Assembly: GCF_009834915.1 (NCBI RefSeq)
Contig: NZ_WVHS01000001.1
Span: 744,001 to 808,000 of the forward strand
Reading direction: 5' to 3'
DNA length: 64,000 nucleotides
Source of the DNA: Hufsiella ginkgonis
Lineage (GTDB): Bacteria > Bacteroidota > Bacteroidia > Sphingobacteriales > Sphingobacteriaceae
This document shows positions 1 through 8,148 of this stretch, piece by piece. The notes beneath the pieces were generated by a model, which did not search any database, was not told the DNA's origin, and worked only from the letters and a program-made list of their open reading frames with translations. The stretch's first letter is position 1; each line of letters opens with the position of its first letter. Position numbers and translations under genes: made by a program.

Positions 1-333
1 CGATTCGTTGGTGAGGTCGATCGCCGAATCGATCTTATCCCGGGCGAGTTTCCAGTCGCCGGCCTCGATAGAGCCCAACATCAATGCAGTGAGGCTTAGC
101 AGCTGGCCGATGTTATCGTGGAGATCCGTTCCCACCGTACGCAGGGTTTGCTCTTTCACTTCCAGTTGCGATTGCAGCAGGATCTCTCCAAAATTGGCCA
201 CTTCAATGGCGTGCAAGCGTTTCTTGCTATGGTAGAAAAGCGCGGTGACGATTATGATCGCTATCAGCAGTATAAAAAACACGCTGATCAGTATCACTAT
301 GAGATGAATTTCCAGCGGCCTTTCACTACGCAT
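1..333 (-). CDS. Sensor histidine kinase, N-terminal part (cut by window start)
   Basis: Reading the minus strand from the ATG at 333 gives 111 codons with no stop before the window edge. Residues about 9-34 form one membrane segment. They are followed by a helical linker and a HisKA_3-type phosphoacceptor box (TDLHDNIGQLLSL) with His at about residue 72, the layout of NarL-family partner kinases of Bacteroidota. The ATPase domain lies outside the window. The start overlaps the end of the upstream membrane protein gene by 37 bases, so the two are probably co-transcribed. An in-frame ATG at 348 is an alternative start. The motif is clear; the signal sensed is unknown. Confidence 0.85.
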   Translation of the reverse strand, partial: MRSERPLEIHLIVILISVFFILLIAIIIVTALFYHSKKRLHAIEVANFGEILLQSQLEVKEQTLRTVGTDLHDNIGQLLSLTALMLGSIEAGDWKLARDKIDSAIDLTNES

Positions 334-935
334 AACGATCCGATACATAAGCACATATACAACCAAATATTTAGCGGGGCCATTACCATCCCGAACAACT
401 TCCTGGCGGCCTGCGGCCCGATCGTTAACAAGTATGGGTAAAGACCTAGCATCACCACGCCTCCGGAGAATATCATGAACGCAACCGCCACCCAAAAATC
501 CGGGTGGGCGTACACCTTACCCGCACCGGGCGGATCCAGTTTAAACAGCAGGTAAGAGAAGATCGCCAGTAACAGGATGTTCTCCACTGTGATATTGAAT
601 GCTGGTATAGACCTAAAACCGTTGAGGAAGGATACCGTAAGACTGAACACGAAATAAAGCGGAATAGAATACTGTATTAACGTTTTAAAACGGCCATCAG
701 GCCCTGCTTTAAGAAAATAGACACAAAGCAACGCGTACTCAAACGGATTATAGAGATGGTATGCCCACCCGAACGACCGGGCTTTACTGGTCGCTACATA
801 TAACTCGGTTAACAGCGTGAGCGATAGCAGTATCGCCAGGTACAGCGATGGCCGGTACCCTTTTTTATAGGACCAGCAGGCAAGTACCAGGGATAAAACA
901 ATCAACCCGAGATAAACAAAGGCGTAGATTTTCAT
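297..935 (-). CDS. Polytopic inner membrane protein, unknown function
   Basis: This 212-residue protein has about seven hydrophobic segments (roughly residues 4-22, 29-46, 60-75, 88-106, 117-132, 146-168 and 183-203) and a short basic C-terminus. I do not recognise a named domain. Small seven-segment proteins of this kind often sit directly before HisKA_3 kinases in Bacteroidota, and here the downstream kinase gene overlaps it. A role as a sensor or accessory membrane partner of that kinase is therefore an inference from position only. The ATG at 935 is preceded by an A/T-rich stretch and no competing start is evident. Confidence 0.75.
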   Translation of the reverse strand: MKIYAFVYLGLIVLSLVLACWSYKKGYRPSLYLAILLSLTLLTELYVATSKARSFGWAYHLYNPFEYALLCVYFLKAGPDGRFKTLIQYSIPLYFVFSLTVSFLNGFRSIPAFNITVENILLLAIFSYLLFKLDPPGAGKVYAHPDFWVAVAFMIFSGGVVMLGLYPYLLTIGPQAARKLFGMVMAPLNIWLYMCLCIGSLCVVKGRWKFIS

Positions 936-963
936 GAGTAATAATAATTACGCATGAATATAC

Positions 964-1007
964 TAAAAAATGGAACGGGGAGCCGATTATATTAGACAAT
1001 CGGCCCC
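964..1007 (-). terminator. Rho-independent terminator of the 1014-1724 gene
   Basis: On the minus strand a strong stem pairs GGGGCCGATT (1007-998) with AATCGGC-T-CCCC (988-977). A run of six T (970-965) follows a few bases later. It lies just past the stop codon of the minus-strand gene at 1014. Confidence 0.8.
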
Positions 1008-1013
1008 GGGGGA

Positions 1014-1724
1014 TTATGGTTTATCAGAATCAGGTACAGGATTGGCTGGCTGGCTCATTCTGGCACGTCTCAACAGCACGTACTGTTTTTTTGGATTTTT
1101 TAATACCTTCTTACCGTTCCCATCTGGCGGAAAACCGTACTCTACGATAAGAGAACCGTCATCTTCGCCGTCTTTTGGCTTGCCCTCAACGAAATTCAGG
1201 TCAAAACCATGACCATCCACCCCTACTAACACAAGTGAAGCGTGCATATCGGCGGCGGCCTCACCTTCCGTCCATTTATCGCCGTTAGGACGTTTGCATA
1301 AGTACATCCGTAGTCCTTCGCAACGTGGCTGGCTTAAGATTCGAAGCACAATCGACCGATCGAACGTGATACCATACAGCAACCCTGTTGCATCAGCAAT
1401 GAATCTTTTTTGATCCGCCCTGAGAGAGGCCGTCTTATCGTCCACCAGGGCAAGCGAATCTGCCCGGGCATCCCTCATAAATTCGACCGCAAGGTCTGCT
1501 GTAATGGGCGTACCAAACCGGTTTCTCTTGGACTCCTTAGGGTTACCAGAACGATCCATCTCGGCCCGGTCAATAACAAGGGGACGATTTCTAAAATTAA
1601 GGTAGGTCTCAAATTCCGGCAGCGTGATTTCGCCTTCCTCAATCGTGCTTTTTCCGTCATTCGTTGCGGGAGGTTGCAGACGGCGTCCCGTTACGGTCCA
1701 TGTTTTGGTGTTTTTTTTACTCAT
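1014..1724 (-). CDS. Hypothetical cytoplasmic protein
   Basis: A 236-residue protein if translation starts at the ATG at 1724 (MSKKNTKTW). An upstream in-frame ATG at 1766 would add a poor 14-residue extension. The product is charged, without signal peptide or membrane segment. The middle part (residues about 60-190) alternates predicted helix and strand, and there is a 'DGHGFDLNFVEGKPKDGEDDGSL' type acidic Gly-rich loop, quoted here only in part as GHGFDLNF near residue 185. I do not recognise the family. It is a single gene with its own terminator. Confidence 0.6.
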   Translation of the reverse strand: MSKKNTKTWTVTGRRLQPPATNDGKSTIEEGEITLPEFETYLNFRNRPLVIDRAEMDRSGNPKESKRNRFGTPITADLAVEFMRDARADSLALVDDKTASLRADQKRFIADATGLLYGITFDRSIVLRILSQPRCEGLRMYLCKRPNGDKWTEGEAAADMHASLVLVGVDGHGFDLNFVEGKPKDGEDDGSLIVEYGFPPDGNGKKVLKNPKKQYVLLRRARMSQPANPVPDSDKP

Positions 1725-1919
1725 GAGATTTAGTTTTAGATTGAATACTGAATGATGACAATACAAATTACAGGGCTAGCCGGCGCACTTTTACAGGGTG
1801 ATTAAACGGTAACAAAGGCCGTTTATCAACCGTATTCCTCCACTTAAAACGAACGAGATTTGATGCCTACTACCGGTTGCCGACCGCACTAAATAAATCT
1901 AATAACAAATCGTTAAACT

Positions 1920-2342
1920 ATGCTTTTTTTTAATCAAAATCAACAATTGATTTCGCAGGAAACCCTTGTTACGGAAATTACCGGCTTGCCGGACGAGCCC
2001 GCATTATCGCAGGCGGAACTGGAGTGGCACCTTGAAAACTTCTACCGGGATACACTAAAAAAAGAAGCTGCCCAGCTATCGTTCAAGGTAACGTTTGCGG
2101 CGCCGGCCATCCGTTCTTTCCCCGCTATCGGGCGGTCTATCCTGGAAAAGGTCCGTAAGCTTATTTGCGCGGTAATTATCACAACAGCGACAAAAGAACA
2201 GATCATCGGCGCGATCATCGATGCCCTGGGCAGGGTGATCACCGGGGGCGTTATCGATGCCGGCATGGTGAGGAAGATACTGGCATACCTGCTAAATACC
2301 GGCCTCGGGGCCTTTTGCTCGTTTCCGCCCACCACCCGTTAA
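1920..2342 (+). CDS. Hypothetical protein
   Basis: 140 residues beginning at an ATG that follows an A/T-rich leader (1860-1919). The N-terminal half is acidic and helical. The middle (about residues 85-125) is rich in Ile, Ala and Gly with a hydrophobic helix-turn-helix pattern and could be an amphipathic or membrane-interacting segment. No signal peptide is visible. It is divergent from the 1014-1724 gene, so the 195-base gap likely holds both promoters. I do not recognise the family; the reading frame is supported by GC-rich third positions but confidence in function is nil. Confidence 0.55.
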   Translation: MLFFNQNQQLISQETLVTEITGLPDEPALSQAELEWHLENFYRDTLKKEAAQLSFKVTFAAPAIRSFPAIGRSILEKVRKLICAVIITTATKEQIIGAIIDALGRVITGGVIDAGMVRKILAYLLNTGLGAFCSFPPTTR

Positions 2343-2476
2343 ACAGGGTATATTGCTATGCAGGGCCCAGCTCCGCCGGGCTTTGCAGGGTTTGCTAAGA
2401 AATAAGTTCGCCGCGAAGGCCCGGCCCGGAAAGATTTTCAGCATATTTTACGCGCTGATTCGTCTGCGTGCATACT

Positions 2477-2941
2477 ATGTACCCTATCCTGCTCCCCCTC
2501 CATTCCCTGCTGCGCTGGCTGGTGCTTGCGGCGCTGCTGATCGCTATCTGTCGCGCATTTTACGGCTGGCTAAACACACGGCCTTTCTCCCGGCACGACG
2601 ACCTGCTGCGTCATTGGACGGCCACCATCTGCCATATCCAGTTCATGGTGGGATTAACGCTTTACTTCGTCAGTCCCCTTGCACGATATTTTATCTCCCA
2701 TACCGGCGAAGCCATCCATATGCGCGAGATCCGCTTCTTCGGCATGGAACATATTACGATGATGTTTATCGGTATCGCGATCATTTCCACCGGATCGGCG
2801 AAGGCCAAACGAAAGCAGACAGACCGCGAGAAGTTTAAAACCATGGCAGTGTGGTATGCGGTGGGGCTGCTAATTATCCTGTCTTCTATCCCGTGGGCGT
2901 TTTCGCCGTTAATAAGCAGGCCGTATTGGAGGGGATTTTAG
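2477..2941 (+). CDS. Four-segment membrane protein (cytochrome-b-like length)
   Basis: About 154 residues with four membrane segments (roughly 5-27, 50-72, 90-110 and 130-150) and conserved-looking His in the first and third segments (PLHSLLRW, GMEHITMM). Similar small four-helix proteins in Bacteroidota are often labelled cytochrome b, on weak grounds. The ATG at 2477 is preferred to the in-frame GTG at 2468. It is followed closely by a relic region on the other strand. Haem binding through the intramembrane His residues is an inference. Confidence 0.7.
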   Translation: MYPILLPLHSLLRWLVLAALLIAICRAFYGWLNTRPFSRHDDLLRHWTATICHIQFMVGLTLYFVSPLARYFISHTGEAIHMREIRFFGMEHITMMFIGIAIISTGSAKAKRKQTDREKFKTMAVWYAVGLLIILSSIPWAFSPLISRPYWRGF

Positions 2942-3075
2942 GAGGAGGAGCTTTTCCCGAATAGCTTTCCGCCACGCGTAGCAATCCATCCGAATACTGG
3001 GAAATATCATCGTAAATTCCGAACTTGGTGAATTTCTTATTCTCGTCAGGTAACGCTATGTACTTCCTTTTTCCC
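2886..3075 (-). pseudogene. Possible WG-repeat protein fragment
   Basis: In one minus-strand frame the segment from about 3075 to 2942 reads like a single WG-type repeat (GKRKYIALPDENKK, then GIYDDISQYSDGLLRV). It has no plausible start of its own and overlaps the 3' end of the 3082-3297 gene in a different frame. WG repeats usually occur as arrays in proteins of several hundred residues, so this would be a relic. The call rests on a short motif only. Confidence 0.25.
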
Positions 3076-3081
3076 CGCAAC

Positions 3082-3297
3082 TCAATCCTCCCACCTGCAC
3101 AACTTTTTTCCACTTTTTTTTGCATTGCTCAGGGTGATCTTCGCTACCTTATAAGTACAGTTGCCAAGTCCGCGGCAGTTCCGTTTGTAGTGATACCGCG
3201 TGGCATTGCGGCTTTCGCAAACATATACCGCAGTGGTATCCACAACCGCACAATTGGTGTGGATGAAAACGATCATAAGAAGTAACAGCGTTTTCAT
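3082..3297 (-). CDS. Small exported protein with Cys/His domain
   Basis: A 71-residue product starting at MKTLLLLM (ATG at 3297; the upstream in-frame ATG at 3330 would place charged residues before the signal). A lipobox-like or SPI signal ends near HTNCAV. The mature part carries His-x4-Cys-Arg-Gly-Leu-x-Asn-Cys (YHYKRNCRGLGNC) followed by KVAKITLSNAKKSGKKLC. This is a small Cys/His module common in Bacteroidota exported proteins and in nuclease tails. The same layout (His, Cys, 'I-L-A', Cys) occurs in the 7527-7841 protein. The Cys and His residues suggest metal binding, but that is inference. Confidence 0.7.
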   Translation of the reverse strand: MKTLLLLMIVFIHTNCAVVDTTAVYVCESRNATRYHYKRNCRGLGNCTYKVAKITLSNAKKSGKKLCRWED

Positions 3298-3384
3298 TGT
3301 GATACGATTTAGTCTCTGGTTATGGACCAAATGTATAGCAGCACGAAATCGATTCTTTATGGGAAACCGTAGAAGTACGCATTC

Positions 3385-4050
3385 TTAAATAATACCCATA
3401 TCCTTACAGTAGGCGATCAATTGTTCATTATTTGAGAAACCCAATACCGTTTTGATGTTGTTAAGGTGTTTTTCGACGCTGCTTAGGCTTTGGGGATAGA
3501 TCTTGTTTTCCTGTAAATAGCAGGGGATTTCTTTTTGTGTTTTTCCCTGCGAAAGCAGGCGGATGATAAGAATCTCGAATTCGTTGAACGCATAAGCATT
3601 CTTCTGTTTGATCGCCTGGCGTATGTCAGACGGAAAGTACCGGCTCCCCTTATAGATACTTTCTATGGCATCTTTGAGTTTCTGGCTATCTCCGCGCGAT
3701 TTGCGTACATACCCATTAATACCAAGTACCGCGAACAGGCGTTCTATCACCGCGGGTTTATCCTCGGCCGAAAACACCAATACTTTTAAATCGGGTTGCG
3801 CCTGTCTCGCCGCTGCAATGAGTTCCATACCGTCCGAAAGCTCCTGTACACAGTGGTCTTCTTCAAAAGAAAGATCGGTGATCAGGAGCTCATAAGGCCG
3901 GCCGGTCCGGATGCCTATCTTGATCTTCTTTAAGGCCTCGTCACAATAGTATGCAGAGCCTGGCTCCCTGATGCCGAGGTCTTCAAATGCTTTCCTTAGC
4001 GAGATATTGACAAATTCCTGGTCTTCGGCGATTAGTACACTTTTAAACAT
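3385..4050 (-). CDS. Response regulator with LuxR-type DNA-binding domain
   Basis: 221 residues from the ATG at 4050. Residues 1-125 are a receiver domain: acidic pair at E9/D10, phosphoacceptor D59 in LLITDLSFEED, and conserved Lys at 117 (GYVRKSRG). Residues 150-215 form a LuxR/NarL-type helix-turn-helix (FEILIIRLLSQGKTQKEI, SSVEKHLNNIK). A short insertion around ENKIYPQ separates the scaffold and recognition helices, as seen in some Bacteroidota regulators. The start overlaps the 3' end of the upstream kinase gene by 8 bases, so it should be the kinase's partner. The target genes are not shown by the sequence. Confidence 0.92.
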   Translation of the reverse strand: MFKSVLIAEDQEFVNISLRKAFEDLGIREPGSAYYCDEALKKIKIGIRTGRPYELLITDLSFEEDHCVQELSDGMELIAAARQAQPDLKVLVFSAEDKPAVIERLFAVLGINGYVRKSRGDSQKLKDAIESIYKGSRYFPSDIRQAIKQKNAYAFNEFEILIIRLLSQGKTQKEIPCYLQENKIYPQSLSSVEKHLNNIKTVLGFSNNEQLIAYCKDMGII

Positions 4051-5716
4051 AGTTCTGTATCTTAACGATTGGAAATGAGATCCGGATTTTGAGTCCTTCT
4101 TTATTGGAATCAAAATTAATCTCACCCCCGATCGCTTTTATACGGTTTCCCGTATTTGAAAGACCATTTCCATACTTAATGTCTGCCGGTATACCCACGC
4201 CGTCGTCTGCATAATCGATGTGAACGGTATCGTTTTCCTGCCTGAACCTGATCACTACATTACCCGCGCGACTGTGTTTTTTCATATTGACCATCAGTTC
4301 CAGGAGCACCTGTTCGACCTCGTGCTTCACAACCGGGCTTACTGCACTCCAAAAATCTTCGCTATTCCCGGCAACCGCTATTTTCGTGCGTTCACCGGCA
4401 AAAGAAGTGATCAGGCGTGCTATGATCTCATGAAAATCGATATCCTGTACTTCCGGCTTTTCGTCGTAAGATATATTACGGGTCTGTTCGTAAAGCACTT
4501 CCATTTTGTCCAGCCACGCTTCCTTACCTATATTTCCATATTCAACTTCGGCCATTACCCGGTATACGCCGTTAGCGAGCACGTCATGTACCTTCTTATA
4601 AATCCTGAGCCTGTCTTCCTGTACCGCGTTCTTTTTCTCCAGCTCCATGTGTTGTTTCCGCTTACGGTACCAGGATACGAAGCCGATACAGATCCCCATA
4701 AGGATTAAAAGTATGGTGATGACCTGGTACCTTCTCTCCGTGTTCTCCTTTTGCAATTTCAGATTCTCGGTCTTATGCTTTTCCGACTCATAGCGCACCA
4801 GTGCAAACTGGTTCTTCGCCGCGCTGCGTGCTGTTTGTAAGCTGTCGTTCAATTGCTGGTGTTTGGCGAAATAGTTTTTTGCCTGGTTACCGGGAGCCAG
4901 GCTTACCAGCTTTTGCAACGCTTCGAGCCGGTCGTCGGGGTTGCCTGCCAGCTTCGTAGTCCGGTACATTTGCCGCGCATAAAATAAGGCGGAATCCGGC
5001 CGGGAACGCACGTAGTAGTCAGACAAATGTGAATAACTTGCGTTTTGCCCCAAAAGATCATCCTGAAGGATACGCAGCCGCAGCGCTTTTTGAAACTCAG
5101 GCGCGGCGTTGTAATTTGAATCCTGTAACCACCTCGTATAAGCGTAATTGGTAAGAACACGCGCAAAGATGGTTGTATCCGGCTGCTCCTTCAGGATATT
5201 CTCATAAACGGTTAACGCCTCCCTGAGCTTACCTTGCTCCATGTAAGCAACACCTATGTTGGTTTTAACCGTTTGTGTACCGACTGTATCCTTGTCGTAC
5301 TTCAACGACTGATCGTAGAATTCAAGCGCCTTAGAATAATTTTTCAGGTGATAGGAGGCAAGGCCGAGCTCGTTAAAATTTATTATGACGTATGGAAGGT
5401 CGGTCTCCCGGGCTGGGTCGAGATAATCAAGGGATTGTAAAGAAAGTTCCTGTCCACCGAAATTATCACCTTTATCAATGGAAAGATAAGCCATATTTAC
5501 CAGGCATTTTCCAACGCCAAGGCTGTCTTTCGCCTGTAAAAACAGGTCTTTCGCCTGGTCATAGTATAAGAAGGCGCTATCGGTCTCTCCGGCATTCTTA
5601 TATTGGATTGCCCTGGTATAAAATACATTTTCGCTGGCATTTTTTTGTCCAACCTTATTATTGGAACACGATGCCGCGAGAACTGCGGCAAATACTAGGA
5701 TGACAAAGCTTTTCAC
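4043..5716 (-). CDS. Lipoprotein TPR sensor histidine kinase
   Basis: 557 residues. A signal peptide ends in a lipobox (LAASC, Cys17), followed by TPR-like helical repeats (about 30-290), a coiled segment, one membrane helix (331-350) and the kinase core. The phosphoacceptor is His377 in YKKVHDVLANG. The ATPase domain shows an N-box (LLELMVNMKKHS, Asn477), a G1 box (DDGVGI, 504-509) and a G2 region (GLSNTGNRI). The H-box lacks the usual ER pair after His, as in the VirS/YehU-like or degenerate HisKA_3 kinases. It transfers phosphate to the response regulator encoded directly downstream. The sensed signal is unknown; TPR domains of this family face the periplasm. Confidence 0.9.
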   Translation of the reverse strand: MKSFVILVFAAVLAASCSNNKVGQKNASENVFYTRAIQYKNAGETDSAFLYYDQAKDLFLQAKDSLGVGKCLVNMAYLSIDKGDNFGGQELSLQSLDYLDPARETDLPYVIINFNELGLASYHLKNYSKALEFYDQSLKYDKDTVGTQTVKTNIGVAYMEQGKLREALTVYENILKEQPDTTIFARVLTNYAYTRWLQDSNYNAAPEFQKALRLRILQDDLLGQNASYSHLSDYYVRSRPDSALFYARQMYRTTKLAGNPDDRLEALQKLVSLAPGNQAKNYFAKHQQLNDSLQTARSAAKNQFALVRYESEKHKTENLKLQKENTERRYQVITILLILMGICIGFVSWYRKRKQHMELEKKNAVQEDRLRIYKKVHDVLANGVYRVMAEVEYGNIGKEAWLDKMEVLYEQTRNISYDEKPEVQDIDFHEIIARLITSFAGERTKIAVAGNSEDFWSAVSPVVKHEVEQVLLELMVNMKKHSRAGNVVIRFRQENDTVHIDYADDGVGIPADIKYGNGLSNTGNRIKAIGGEINFDSNKEGLKIRISFPIVKIQNYV

Positions 5717-5765
5717 TATCCAATTTTACTTAAAAAAAGTAAATAAATTGGATAGTTGCCGGTTA

Positions 5766-5796
5766 ATAAAAAAAGCCGCCCGGTGATCGGGCGGCC
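5766..5796 (-). terminator. Rho-independent terminator
   Basis: On the minus strand GCCGCCCG (5795-5788) pairs with CGGGCGGC (5782-5775) around a short loop and is followed by a seven-base T run (5774-5768). It ends transcription of the small secreted protein gene at 5816. Confidence 0.85.
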
Positions 5797-5815
5797 TTGA
5801 GTACCACAGTTATTC

Positions 5816-6031
5816 CTATTCGCCCGGAGGGATCGGAATATGGCCGGTATCTCCCCCGGTATAGCAGGGATACAAACAGGCGCAATTTTCCACGTCTTTA
5901 GGACATGACGAGTTGGGCGGATTAAGCTCTTCGTCGCAATCACACTGGATTGCCGGACGTGCATGCGATACGGATACAGTTGAAGATGGCGATGCCAACG
6001 CCAATAAAACGGCTACTATTAAGTCAAACAT
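5816..6031 (-). CDS. Small secreted cysteine-rich protein
   Basis: 71 residues starting at MFDLIVAVLLALASP (ATG at 6031; the longer frame to 6094 would hide the signal peptide). A hydrophobic signal of about 18 residues is followed by a short mature part with six cysteines (CDCDEE, SSCPKDVENCACLYPC) and an acidic, Pro/Gly-rich tail ending IPIPPGE. I do not recognise a family. It could be a small exported peptide of the type carried in many copies in Bacteroidota. It has a dedicated terminator and is monocistronic. Confidence 0.6.
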   Translation of the reverse strand: MFDLIVAVLLALASPSSTVSVSHARPAIQCDCDEELNPPNSSCPKDVENCACLYPCYTGGDTGHIPIPPGE

Positions 6032-6409
6032 TTTTCTAAAATTTAAAGAGTGATTAAAATCACAGCGGCCCCCGGGAGCGACCCGGACCGACACTGCAAA
6101 CCGCGTAAGAAGCGCTTCTTACATTTTTTGGGAAGTGGTTTGAGCATCGATTGCGGAAGCTTTTACCTGCTTCCCAAACCGGGTATCGGCCGCCGCTTTC
6201 TCTGCTCTTTTTTGAGATCAGCTTTTTCGTAAAACCTTGCATTGAACAAGGTCATCGCTGACATCGGGAACAAAGATATATCGACATAAACTGCTTATTT
6301 GCAGATAGTTACGATAATTCCAATCATTCCGAAGAATTCCGGCAGAATTCCGAAAACGCGTTACGGGATTCCGGAATTTCCGTTAGCTTTACTTTTAGAT
6401 CTTTGAAAA
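6032..6409. other. 378-base intergenic region with ATTCCG cluster
   Basis: Divergent upstream region of the minus-strand small protein and the plus-strand 334-residue protein. It holds no convincing gene. Near its right end (6316-6382) six copies of ATTCC or ATTCCG occur within 67 bases, including the dyad ATTCCGGAAT at 6368. This is close to the promoter position of the 6410 gene and may be an operator region. Confidence 0.5.
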
Positions 6410-7414
6410 ATGTTCGAGGATTATAGATCAGCAGTACTGAAAAAGTACCACGACAAGAAAAAAATCGCGAATCCACTTTCGCCTTATCTTACACATCCTA
6501 CTCCTTCCAAATTGCAAAAGGCATGTCTGGTATTATTTAAAAGAAGGGTTATAAAGAAGGATGAAAATACATTGAGATCTTTTTTTACGGAGGGCATTGA
6601 TGAGATGGTATATGAAGAGACTATCAGGAGATTTGACCCGGATCTATTCAGGCCGTTAGTGAACTTTCTGAAGGGTAAAACAAAAGTATCGGACGACAAA
6701 AACATTGAACTTCTTGCGTGGCTGATCGACTTTGAACCAAGACCATACCAGTATGGCGAAAATTACCTCACACCTGAAGCTCCTGGCGTACCCGGCACTG
6801 ACCGGGAAGAGACGCAAACGCCAAACCCTGAAATACCGGAATTTCCGGAATTACCTGAACCCAGCGACGGTCCCCGCAAATTTCCGGAAGAAAAAGAAGA
6901 GACCCAACAGTTGGAGATCGTAGACACCGGTGTTACCGCTGAAAAGCACACCGGGGATAAAAAAGGGTGGATGTTTAAGCGCAGAAATATCGCTATTTCG
7001 CTTTTGTTACTATTGCTGGGAGGCTGTGGGGGGTACCAGCTCTGGAGTGACCGGCATTCCGCTTCGAAATATGCGCTTACCGGGCGGGAGCAATGTATGT
7101 ATTGGGCAGAAGACCATTATCAGCCCGTTTTATGCAACGAAACGATTGAGGGAGTATCGATTATCCCGTTAGAAAAAAACAAAGTGGATCGTTTCAGGAG
7201 GATCACCGACCTCCGTACCCTTACAGCTGCATCTGTTGGAAAAGTTTGGTATCTAAAAAAAGACAATAAGGTGGATTTCTTTACCGACACCGGTTTTCAC
7301 CCGGTATTTACCGGCAGGAGGTTGCGCCCCGCCAGTCGTTATATTCTCGACACGTATGCGTTTCATGTCAAAAGCCCGTGGTTTCAATTCCTGGGCATTG
7401 ATGTGTACCTATAG
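6410..7414 (+). CDS. Single-pass membrane protein with Pro/Glu linker
   Basis: 334 residues. Residues 1-115 are a helical, charged cytoplasmic domain (LFKRRVIKKDENTLRSFF). Residues about 120-170 are a linker rich in Pro and Glu (PEIPEFPELPEPSDG). One membrane helix follows at about 193-211 (ISLLLLLLGG), and residues 212-334 form an outside domain with Cys at REQCMYWAEDHYQPVLC. I do not recognise a named family; proteins with the same ECMYW-type motif occur in Bacteroidota. The layout suggests a cytoplasm-to-periplasm coupling protein. Start chosen at the first ATG after an A-rich leader. Confidence 0.7.
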   Translation: MFEDYRSAVLKKYHDKKKIANPLSPYLTHPTPSKLQKACLVLFKRRVIKKDENTLRSFFTEGIDEMVYEETIRRFDPDLFRPLVNFLKGKTKVSDDKNIELLAWLIDFEPRPYQYGENYLTPEAPGVPGTDREETQTPNPEIPEFPELPEPSDGPRKFPEEKEETQQLEIVDTGVTAEKHTGDKKGWMFKRRNIAISLLLLLLGGCGGYQLWSDRHSASKYALTGREQCMYWAEDHYQPVLCNETIEGVSIIPLEKNKVDRFRRITDLRTLTAASVGKVWYLKKDNKVDFFTDTGFHPVFTGRRLRPASRYILDTYAFHVKSPWFQFLGIDVYL

Positions 7415-7526
7415 TTACCGTCTTCGCCAGGCTGTTTGTTACCGTGCAGGTTTTTAGCCGGGATGCAGTCCCAGCCCTCCAGCTTATCGTTTACAAACCG
7501 AAGGGTATACCCATCTTCGCCGCGGT

Positions 7527-7841
7527 TCAGGGGTTACAGATCTTGCAAGGCGTATAACCGTTTAACAATGCGTTAGCGCGGGATAGGCTGATCTTACTTT
7601 TCAGATACCCGCAGTTGCCCCGGTGAAAGCGTTTACCCGTCCTGGTGACGTAAACGGTGGTTTCCAGGGGCTCCGGCGTTCCGGTCGCCGCCGGTGTTTC
7701 CCCGGCTGCGGCAGGGGCCGGCGCTGCCTTCCAGCCAACGTCCATTTTCCATGGACTTAACACCACATATAATAAGACGCCCACCACGGCAATTGCCGTG
7801 AAGAAGCTGATTTTCCATTTATTCGGTTCGGAGGTTGACAC
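7527..7841 (-). CDS. Membrane-anchored small Cys/His-domain protein
   Basis: 104 residues: short cytoplasmic head, one membrane helix (about 12-32), an Ala/Pro/Thr-rich spacer (residues 38-62) and a C-terminal module VYVTRTGKRFHRGNCGYL-x-I-L-A-GYTPCKIC. This module is well known as a tail in secreted nucleases and in stand-alone proteins of Bacteroidota and Firmicutes, and probably binds a metal through His and three Cys. The related exported protein at 3082-3297 has a divergent version. Exact role unknown. Confidence 0.75.
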   Translation of the reverse strand: MSTSEPNKWKISFFTAIAVVGVLLYVVLSPWKMDVGWKAAPAPAAAGETPAATGTPEPLETTVYVTRTGKRFHRGNCGYLKSKISLSRANALLNGYTPCKICNP

Positions 7842-8148
7842 TTGTTGGACGTGAGGTGGTGATCCGTTGACGTTGTTAAAAGATGTAATGGATACCGTTT
7901 CGAAAGTACTTGCGCAACGCCTGCCGTTTTTACGGGAAACCGTAAAATAGCCGGTCCCGGTCTGTCAAAACCAGTTTTCCTTCCATTTACGGTTTTCCGT
8001 AAAATTCCGCGCTTCCGCCGGCCTAGTTTTGAACCGGTCCAACACCCGGATCTTTCACAATGGAAATACTACATAACATCTTTAGCGACGCTTTAATTAC
8101 CCCGGGTGCAACCTATCTCCGTCTCGTAATCCATCACAATAATAATAT
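7842..8148. promoter_or_regulatory. Operon leader with twin TACGG-n4-CCGTA palindromes
   Basis: This 307-base gap lies before the lipoprotein/TerD operon. It contains two similar dyads 57 bases apart: TTTTACGG-GAAA-CCGTAAAA (centre near 7937) and TTTACGG-TTTT-CCGTAAA (centre near 7994). Either could be a repressor or activator site for the operon. A second, partly degraded version of the same dyad is found at 3354-3371, 34396-34410 and 37884-37897. No clean TATCTTTG-type promoter is evident. Confidence 0.5.

Noticed and set aside
2353-2838. 161-residue plus-strand frame
   Set aside because: Overlaps the four-helix membrane protein in another frame, and its composition (Arg, Tyr, Pro, His) is that of an out-of-frame translation.
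4138-4153. Further copy of the TACGG-GAAA-CCGTA palindrome inside the kinase gene
   Set aside because: It encodes the Asn-Thr-Gly-Asn-Arg-Ile residues of the ATPase G2 region, so the bases are explained by protein coding.
7371-7519. Minus-strand frame reading LNRGEDGYTLRFVNDKLEG
   Set aside because: It has protein-like composition and could be a relic, but it has no start, overlaps the end of a sound plus-strand gene, and I recognise no family.
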